A DNA stretch of 8,946 nucleotides from Chloroflexota bacterium. GTDB lineage: Bacteria > Chloroflexota > Limnocylindria > Limnocylindrales > CSP1-4. The position numbers and the translations under genes are program-made. The first letter of the stretch is position 1. Each line of letters starts with the position of its first letter. The notes beneath the pieces are model-generated. The model was not told where the DNA came from. It did not search any database and saw only the letters and a list, made by a program, of their open reading frames with translations. Below are positions 1-4,275 of this stretch, piece after piece. The DNA lies in NCBI GenBank assembly GCA_013698385.1, contig JACCVB010000066.1:1-8946 (forward strand), given 5' to 3'.

Positions 1-717
1 CCGCACCACACGATGTCCGCCGCGGCGATGGTCGGTGGGGGACCCCAGCTCACGCCCGGCGAGATCACCCGGGCAGATCAGGGCGTGCTGTTCCTGGACG
101 AACTGGCGGAATTCGATCGGGACGTTCTCGAGGCGCTCCGACAGCCGCTGGAGTCCGGTCGCGTGGTCATCGCCCGGGCCGGCCGGGTCATGTCGTTCCC
201 GGCGCGATTCCAGTTGGTCGCCGCGATGAACCCGTGCCCGTGCGGCTTCAGCGGTTCCGTGCCGGAAGGCCGGTGCACCTGCAGCGCGAGGGTCGTCGAG
301 CGCTATGCGCGGCGCGTGTCCGGCCCCCTCCGGGATCGGATCGACCTCTGGGTCGCGATGCCCAGGGTCGCGCCCGGTGCCCTCGTATCGGGGATGGAAC
401 CCGAAAGCAGCGCCGCCGTCGGCGCCCGGATCGGCGCAGCTCGGGCGATAGCATGCGCGCGAGGCGGCGAGCTCAATGGGCGGCTTCGGGGGCGCGACCT
501 GCGAGCTGCCTGCCGGCTGGATGGAGCCGCTCGTCGTCGGCTCGTGTCCCTGGCCGAGACGGAGGGCGCGTCCGGCCGGGGGACGGAACGGATCCTGCGC
601 GTGGCCCGGACCATCGCAGACCTGGCGGGCCGCGTGGAGGTTTGGGGCGAGGACCTCGATGAGGCCGGGTGGTTCCGCTCGCCGATGGAACGCGCCGCGG
701 GCGCCCTCGCATCCTAG
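1..717 (+). CDS. comM: ComM/YifB family Mg-chelatase-like AAA+ ATPase, C-terminal part (5' end outside window)
   Basis: The frame is open from base 1 (P-H-H-T-M...), so the gene begins upstream and 238 residues are visible, about half of the usual ~500. What is seen: the family's PHHT...VGGG segment, a Walker B strand GVLFLDEL (Asp33-Glu34 of the visible part), then LEALRQPLE-SGRVVIARA, the AMNPCPCG segment with clustered cysteines ending in CTC, and SGPLRDRIDL. The C-terminal Mg_chelatase_C helical domain ends with ERILRVARTIADLAGR. Walker A must lie upstream of the window. ComM is known as a hexameric branch-migration helicase that extends D-loops in natural transformation; other family members have no known role. 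The usual LSAR-type motif before RILRVARTIADL reads ASGRG, keeping the arginine. The stop TAG directly abuts the dprA ATG, which suggests co-translation and a shared role in recombination of incoming DNA. Family assignment is firm; an actual role in transformation is inferred. Confidence 0.93.
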   Translation, partial: PHHTMSAAAMVGGGPQLTPGEITRADQGVLFLDELAEFDRDVLEALRQPLESGRVVIARAGRVMSFPARFQLVAAMNPCPCGFSGSVPEGRCTCSARVVERYARRVSGPLRDRIDLWVAMPRVAPGALVSGMEPESSAAVGARIGAARAIACARGGELNGRLRGRDLRAACRLDGAARRRLVSLAETEGASGRGTERILRVARTIADLAGRVEVWGEDLDEAGWFRSPMERAAGALAS

Positions 718-2001
718 ATGCTGGGCATCGGGATGCGCGGGCCGCTGGGTTCGGACGGTGCGCTGCCACCTGCCCAGGTCGTGGCCGACGCGGGGATGCG
801 CATGGATGCCGCCGCCGAGCGGGACGCCTGGACGGTGCTCGCCACCGCGGACGGTCTTGGCCCGATCGCGTTCGCTGCCTTGCTGGCGCGGTACGGGAGC
901 GGTCGGGCGATCCTGGCCGAGGGTGCCGCGGCCGGCGGCGTGCAGCGCCTGATGGCGACGCCTGTCCTGGAGCACGGGGCGTCACGGGAGCGGATGCCGG
1001 TGCCCCTCGCGGTCGCCCTCGCCATCGCGGCTGCCTCCGAGACCGGAGCACGGGTCCTGGCCCGTGTCCGCGAGCTCGGCCTGCAGGTCCTGACCTTCGA
1101 CGAGCCGAGCTATCCCGGCAGGCTCGCCGCGATCGAGATGCCCCCGCACGTCCTGTTCGTGTTGGGCGACCCGGCAGCCCTGTCCAGGCCGCGAGCCGTT
1201 GCCGTCGTCGGGACACGCCGGCCCACGACCGCCGGCCGCACCCTGGCCGGGCGGATCGCGACGTCGCTCACGGCGGCCGGCGCGACCGTCGTCTCCGGCC
1301 TCGCCTTCGGGATCGACGGGGCCGCCCATGAAGCGACCATCCGGGCCGGCGGAACGACGGTCGCGGTGATCGGTGGCGGGCACGCGCGCCTCTCCCCGAC
1401 GGCCCATGCCCGGCTTGCAGAAGCCATCGTTCGCTCGGGGGGCGCGATCGTCTCGGAATACGCCCCGGACGTCGAACCGACCTTCGGGACCTTCCCGCGG
1501 CGCAACCGGATCATCAGCGGGCTTGCCGAGGCCACGGTCGTCGTCGAGGCGCCGGCCAAGAGCGGAGCACTGATCACCGCCTCCTGGGCGCTTGACCAGG
1601 GCAGGGAGTGCTTCCTCGTCCCAGGCGCGATCGACGCGACCGCGTCCGCTGGGTGCCTGGCCTTCCTCCGAGAGTTCGCCGGGGCCGCACGGATGGTGGC
1701 GGGCGTCCCGCAGCTCATCGCCGACCTCGGGCTTGCGGCGACAGATCCCTTGGGCGGCCTGGTCCCGGTGGCGTCCGCCGCCGTGACGGATCTTGGCCCG
1801 ACCGCGATCCGCCTCGCCGAGGCGTTGGTCGGCGGCCACGCGACCGTGGACGAGCTGACCGCCGTCCTGGACCTGCCCGTCGCCACGGTCCTGGCCAGCC
1901 TGACGCTGCTTGAGCGCCGCGGACTCGCCGCCGGGTTGCACGGGCGCTACCGCCCGGCCGGCGCGCTCCTGGGGGAGGCGCGATCGGTCCGCCCGCGCTG
2001 A
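718..2001 (+). CDS. dprA: DNA-processing protein DprA (Smf)
   Basis: DprA binds single-stranded DNA entering by transformation and loads RecA on it in the cytoplasm. The 427-residue product shows an N-terminal SAM/HhH-like region (about 30-110), then the Rossmann-like core: VAVVGTRRPT (161-170), VSGLAFGIDGAAHE (192-205), VAVIGGG (215-221), SEYAP, FPRRNRIISGLA (259-270), EAPAKSGALITASWALDQGRE (277-297) and FLVPGAID. A winged-helix-like C-terminal domain spans roughly 360-415. The canonical GCNxLIxxGA segment is altered to AGCLAFLREFAGAARMV, with the Asn replaced and about two extra residues. The ATG at 718 follows the comM stop with no gap and has no clear Shine-Dalgarno, so translation probably depends on coupling. 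The in-frame ATGs at 796 and 802 are alternative starts that would remove 26 or 28 poorly conserved residues. It ends in TGA, showing that UGA is a normal stop in this genome. Family identification is very secure; the exact start is not. Confidence 0.96.
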   Translation: MLGIGMRGPLGSDGALPPAQVVADAGMRMDAAAERDAWTVLATADGLGPIAFAALLARYGSGRAILAEGAAAGGVQRLMATPVLEHGASRERMPVPLAVALAIAAASETGARVLARVRELGLQVLTFDEPSYPGRLAAIEMPPHVLFVLGDPAALSRPRAVAVVGTRRPTTAGRTLAGRIATSLTAAGATVVSGLAFGIDGAAHEATIRAGGTTVAVIGGGHARLSPTAHARLAEAIVRSGGAIVSEYAPDVEPTFGTFPRRNRIISGLAEATVVVEAPAKSGALITASWALDQGRECFLVPGAIDATASAGCLAFLREFAGAARMVAGVPQLIADLGLAATDPLGGLVPVASAAVTDLGPTAIRLAEALVGGHATVDELTAVLDLPVATVLASLTLLERRGLAAGLHGRYRPAGALLGEARSVRPR

Positions 2002-2026
2002 CCGCGCAGATCTCGCTTGACCGCGC
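1999..2026 (+). repeat. Short direct repeat TGACCGCGC
   Basis: The nine bases TGACCGCGC occur at 1999-2007, overlapping the dprA stop, and again at 2018-2026, a 19-base offset (about two helical turns). The repeats lie just upstream of the putative promoter at 2035-2064. They could be a tandem protein-binding site, but the length is modest and the region is GC-rich, so chance is quite possible. Confidence 0.25.
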
Positions 2027-2034
2027 TGGCGGTG

Positions 2035-2064
2035 TTGCCGGGGCACGCGGCCGGATGCTAGCCT
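2035..2064 (+). promoter_or_regulatory. Putative sigma-70-type promoter for the CAP-domain gene
   Basis: A -35-like TTGCCG (2035-2040), an 18-base spacer and a -10-like TAGCCT (2059-2064, TANNNT form) lie in the 136-base gap after dprA. A start of transcription would fall near 2071. The -10 is flanked by an inverted repeat, GGGCAC (2041-2046) and GTGCCC (2065-2070), which might be an operator or a hairpin that ends dprA transcription; there is no T-run after it. This is prediction by eye only. Confidence 0.4.
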
Positions 2065-2072
2065 GTGCCCGA

Positions 2073-2112
2073 GCGCACCCCAGTGCGCAGCGATGGTGGC
2101 CCCAGCGCCATC
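2073..2112 (+). other. Two consecutive hairpins in the leader of the CAP-domain gene
   Basis: Hairpin 1 has a perfect 6-bp stem, GCGCAC (2073-2078) with GTGCGC (2083-2088), and a CCCA loop. Hairpin 2 pairs GATGGTG (2092-2098) with CGCCATC (2106-2112), seven pairs including one G-T wobble, around a 7-base loop. They begin about two bases after the predicted transcription start and end 13 bases before the AGGGA ribosome binding site. No T-run follows, so this is not a typical intrinsic terminator. A stabilising 5' structure or a protein/RNA regulatory site are possibilities; no known riboswitch class was recognised. Confidence 0.4.
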
Positions 2113-2125
2113 CCGGACGTGACCC

Positions 2126-2130
2126 AGGGA
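2126..2130 (+). promoter_or_regulatory. Ribosome binding site AGGGA selecting the TTG start
   Basis: AGGGA lies 7 bases before the TTG at 2138. The same frame meets a stop (TGA, 2120-2122) just upstream, so TTG 2138 is the first available start. The codons from there to the GTG at 2219 mostly end in G or C like the rest of the gene, which supports this start over 2219. Confidence 0.55.
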
Positions 2131-2137
2131 CGTCGTA

Positions 2138-3772
2138 TTGCGGAAGCTCGTAGTCGCGCTGCTGGCGTTGCCCGTCCTGCTCGAGATCTATCCCGAGGCG
2201 GTGCTCCGTCAATGGCGGGTGCTGCGGATCGGGACGGCGCTCGGTCTGGGTGCCGTCGTCGCGCTGACGGCGATCGGCCTGGCCCGCCCGAGTCCCACCA
2301 CCGCGAGCCTGCCCTCGCCGATCGTGCCGGTCACCCAGGCGGCCTTTCGGACGGTCGTCGAGACGGGTGTCGATCTGGATGCGGCCGCGACGATCGTGTT
2401 CAGCACCCCGATGGACCCGGCATCTGTGGCCGCGGCCATCGGCGTCGACCCGCCGACCGCGATCGACCTGACGTGGGACGCGACTGGGACCCGGCTGACG
2501 ATCGGGCCAGGGACCCGCTGGGCCGCGGCGCGCTATCACACGATCACCGTTGGGTCGGGTGCGCTGGCACGGAGCGGTCGCCCGCTCACGACGCTCGTCC
2601 GTGCGTCGTTCCTGACGCGCGGACTGGCGATGGCGACCCTCGGGACGACCCGCGCCATCGGTTCGCAGGTGGCCCTTGATACCGCGGTGATGGTCCGGTT
2701 CGATCGGCCCGTTGACCCGGCCAGCCTGCGGCGCGCGCTACGCTCGACGCCTGCCGTCGAGGGCACCGTCACGGCCGTGCCCGGGCTCGCGAGCGGTCCG
2801 GCCTTCGTCTTCACCCCGTCGCGACCCCTGCGCGCCGACACGACCTATCGCTTCGTGCTCGATGGCGTTCTCGACGATGACGGTCTGCGCCTCGCCCCGG
2901 TCACGCTCACGGTGCGAACGATCCGGGCGCCCACGGTCGTCCGCTTCCGTCCCGTCGGCGGCACGAAGGGGGTGACCCGTGACGCCGCCGTCTCGGTTCG
3001 GTTCACGGAGCGGATGGATCGGGCCAGCACGAAGCTGGCGTTCAGCGTCGCCGTGGACGGCGCGGTCATCAACGGCGCCGTCCGATTTGCCGAGGGGGAC
3101 ACGGTCCTCGTGTTCACCCCGACGTCTCGGCTGCGCGCCTCAGGGAAGATCGTGGCGCAGGTCGGGACTGAGGCGCGCAGCGCAGCGGGCGCGCCCCTGG
3201 CGGCCGTTGCCAGGGCGTCCTTCAGGACCGCCGCCGCGCCGCGACCAGCCGCTGCTCGGCCAGCGGCGCCGCGACCGGCCCCGACTGCCAAACCCAAGGC
3301 GGCCAGTCCCACGCCGGTCGCGCCATCCCCGGGCTCGACCGGGGGAAGCACCACCGGAACGGCCTCGTGGAGTTCTGTCGAGCGCTACTACCTTGGGCTG
3401 ATGAACTGCACGCGGACCGGCGGCCTGATCTCCGCGACCGGCGGCTGCAGCAGCCCAGGCGGCCGTGACGTCGCTCCACTCAAGCTGAGCAGCGGGATCA
3501 GTACGAAGGTCTCGCGGCCCTATGCCAAGCTCCTCGCCACGCGAGGCGAATGCAGCCACTTCATCGGCGGCAACCCGGGCGACCGGCTCCGTCGCGCCGG
3601 ATATACCAACTACACCTGGGCCGAGAACCTCGGCTGCCGGTCGGGTGACTCGCGCGACGCGGTCCTGGCCAGCCACCGATTCTTCCAAAGCGAGCGCTCG
3701 TGGAGCCCGCTCGGTGGGCACTATGTCAACCTGATGAACCGCAAGTACGACCGGGTCGGGATTGGCGTCTGA
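2138..3772 (+). CDS. Secreted/anchored protein with three Ig-like (Big_5) repeats and a C-terminal CAP/SCP domain, ended early by an in-frame UGA
   Basis: The 544-residue product starts at TTG. The N-terminus carries hydrophobic stretches at about 4-15 and 31-48, the second looking like a signal anchor, so most of the protein should lie outside the membrane. Three repeats of about 85-95 residues follow (roughly 80-158, 170-260, 267-363). Each has the Big_5/SbsA-like pattern V-x-F-[ST]-x-x-[MV]-D-x-x-S early and F-T-P-x-x-x-L-[RA]-x-x-T/K later. A Pro/Ala-rich linker (about 366-408) joins them to a CAP domain (411 onward) with ECSHF (His474), WAENLG (Glu496) and GGHYVNLMNRKYDRVGIGV (His528). 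Cysteines 424, 437, 472 and 500 could form two disulfides. CAP proteins are extracellular with varied roles; no substrate can be named. A CAP domain normally continues past VGIGV into one more strand, and exactly that is encoded after the TGA at 3770-3772 in the same frame. The gene is therefore a nonsense-truncated copy, a read-through gene or a sequencing error. GTG at 2219 is an alternative start. Confidence 0.85.
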   Translation: MRKLVVALLALPVLLEIYPEAVLRQWRVLRIGTALGLGAVVALTAIGLARPSPTTASLPSPIVPVTQAAFRTVVETGVDLDAAATIVFSTPMDPASVAAAIGVDPPTAIDLTWDATGTRLTIGPGTRWAAARYHTITVGSGALARSGRPLTTLVRASFLTRGLAMATLGTTRAIGSQVALDTAVMVRFDRPVDPASLRRALRSTPAVEGTVTAVPGLASGPAFVFTPSRPLRADTTYRFVLDGVLDDDGLRLAPVTLTVRTIRAPTVVRFRPVGGTKGVTRDAAVSVRFTERMDRASTKLAFSVAVDGAVINGAVRFAEGDTVLVFTPTSRLRASGKIVAQVGTEARSAAGAPLAAVARASFRTAAAPRPAAARPAAPRPAPTAKPKAASPTPVAPSPGSTGGSTTGTASWSSVERYYLGLMNCTRTGGLISATGGCSSPGGRDVAPLKLSSGISTKVSRPYAKLLATRGECSHFIGGNPGDRLRRAGYTNYTWAENLGCRSGDSRDAVLASHRFFQSERSWSPLGGHYVNLMNRKYDRVGIGV

Positions 3773-3820
3773 GTGTCACACGGTCGGGTTCGCCTCGTCG
3801 TCGACTTCTACCACCCCTGA
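3773..3820 (+). other. Post-UGA in-frame extension completing the CAP domain
   Basis: Read in the frame of the preceding gene, the 15 codons after TGA 3770-3772 give VSHGRVRLVVDFYHP and then a second stop, TGA at 3818-3820. The pattern GRVRLVVDFY is what is expected for the final beta strand of a CAP domain after VGIGV. Codons are G/C-ending like the gene body (CTC GTC GTC GAC TTC TAC CAC CCC). This is strong evidence that the original gene ended at 3820. A single base change at the first stop (for example from CGA, GGA or TGG) would restore a 560-residue protein. Confidence 0.8.
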
Positions 3821-3848
3821 ACCGGACCATCGGGTCAGGTCCAGCGAC

Positions 3849-3862
3849 GGCGGGCACCCGCC
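3849..3862 (+). repeat. Perfect GC-rich inverted repeat between the CAP gene and the next gene
   Basis: GGCGGG, CA, GGCGGG-complement CCCGCC form a 14-base palindromic repeat (5-bp stem with a 4-base loop is sterically possible). It lies 28 bases after the second CAP stop and 11 bases before the GTG of the small downstream gene. No T-run follows, so it is a weak terminator candidate; it could also affect initiation of the next gene. A further imperfect pair, GGACC (3824-3828) and GGTCC (3838-3842), lies just upstream. Confidence 0.3.
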
Positions 3863-3873
3863 ACGATGGCCAG

Positions 3874-4212
3874 GTGATCCGCGACGCCGTCCTGCACCTC
3901 AACAATGAGCAGCCCATGCGGGCCGACCTGTTCGAGGTACCCACCGCCGCCGATGTCGGGCTGCGCTGCACGAACCTGCGTACGATGAACGGTAAGCGTC
4001 CGATCTTCGTCGACGACTCCACCGCGGTCTTCTTCTTTCCGTACCTGCATGTCCGATTCGTGGAGATCCCACCGTCGTCGCTGGTCGGGTCGGACCTGCC
4101 GCTGCCCCTCCCGACCGCCGTCGGTGCCGTCCCCGGATCGCCCGTCGACCCGGAGCCTGAGCTCGACCTCGAGATCGACGAGGACTTCCTGCGGCGCATC
4201 CGCGAGGTCTGA
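3874..4212 (+). CDS. Uncharacterised 112-residue protein upstream of topA
   Basis: I do not recognise this protein with confidence. It starts MIRDAVLHLNNEQPMRADLFEVP from a GTG, then contains GLRCTNLRTMNGKRPIFVDDSTAVFFFPYLHVRFVEIPP (about residues 30-68). This looks like alternating beta strands with an aromatic core: two strands, a charged turn (NGKRP), then two strands ending FVEIP. The last ~20 residues are acidic (PEPELDLEIDEDFLRRIREV). There is no signal peptide or membrane segment, so it is probably cytoplasmic. The shape is loosely reminiscent of small all-beta domain-of-unknown-function proteins such as DUF6812, but that is a guess from pattern only. The frame is open further upstream, but that part overlaps the CAP domain in another frame; GTG 3874 is the first start after it, without a clear Shine-Dalgarno. 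ATG 3916 is an alternative. Codon use and protein-like composition support a real gene. Confidence 0.72.
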   Translation: MIRDAVLHLNNEQPMRADLFEVPTAADVGLRCTNLRTMNGKRPIFVDDSTAVFFFPYLHVRFVEIPPSSLVGSDLPLPLPTAVGAVPGSPVDPEPELDLEIDEDFLRRIREV

Positions 4213-4239
4213 CCCCGGGATCCGGTCGTGCACGAGATA

Positions 4240-4268
4240 CGGGTCAGCGAAGGACCCGGTGCTACACT
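4240..4268 (+). promoter_or_regulatory. Putative topA promoter with overlapping inverted repeat; transcript likely leaderless
   Basis: TACACT (4263-4268) is a good TANNNT -10 element. Transcription would begin about 7 bases on, at 4275-4276, the topA GTG itself, which would make the mRNA leaderless. No Shine-Dalgarno is present just before the GTG; an AAGGA at 4250-4254 is 22 bases away, too far. The -35 region (about 4240-4246) has no good TTGACA match. Instead it holds the left half of an inverted repeat, CGGGTC (4240-4245) and GACCCG (4253-4258), separated by 7 bases. That places a dyad over the -35/spacer, where a repressor or activator could bind. Confidence 0.5.
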
Positions 4269-4275
4269 CCCGGCC

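Noticed and set aside
2065..2679. Open frame of 204 codons on the + strand overlapping the CAP-gene 5' end.
   Set aside because: It overlaps the leader and Ig-repeat coding region in another frame, is Arg/Asp/Gly-rich without domain features, and has no SD.
3770..3820. Selenocysteine or UGA=Trp recoding at the CAP-gene UGA.
   Set aside because: No obvious SECIS-type hairpin directly follows the UGA, CAP domains have no selenocysteine position here, and UGA ends dprA, topA and xerC normally. A nonsense change or sequence error is simpler.
3849..3862. Intrinsic terminator for the CAP gene.
   Set aside because: The stem is short with a minimal loop and is followed by ACGATGG rather than a T-run, so it was listed only as a repeat.
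4226..4235. Perfect 10-base palindrome TCGTGCACGA upstream of the topA promoter.
   Set aside because: About nine such palindromes are expected by chance in a window this long, and it has no matching second copy or clear placement. Only the longer spaced dyad at 4240-4258 was kept.
4228..4275. Upstream GTG (4228) as the topA start.
   Set aside because: It would add 16 residues absent from the family and would place the -10 element inside the coding region; GTG 4276 gives the canonical N-terminus.
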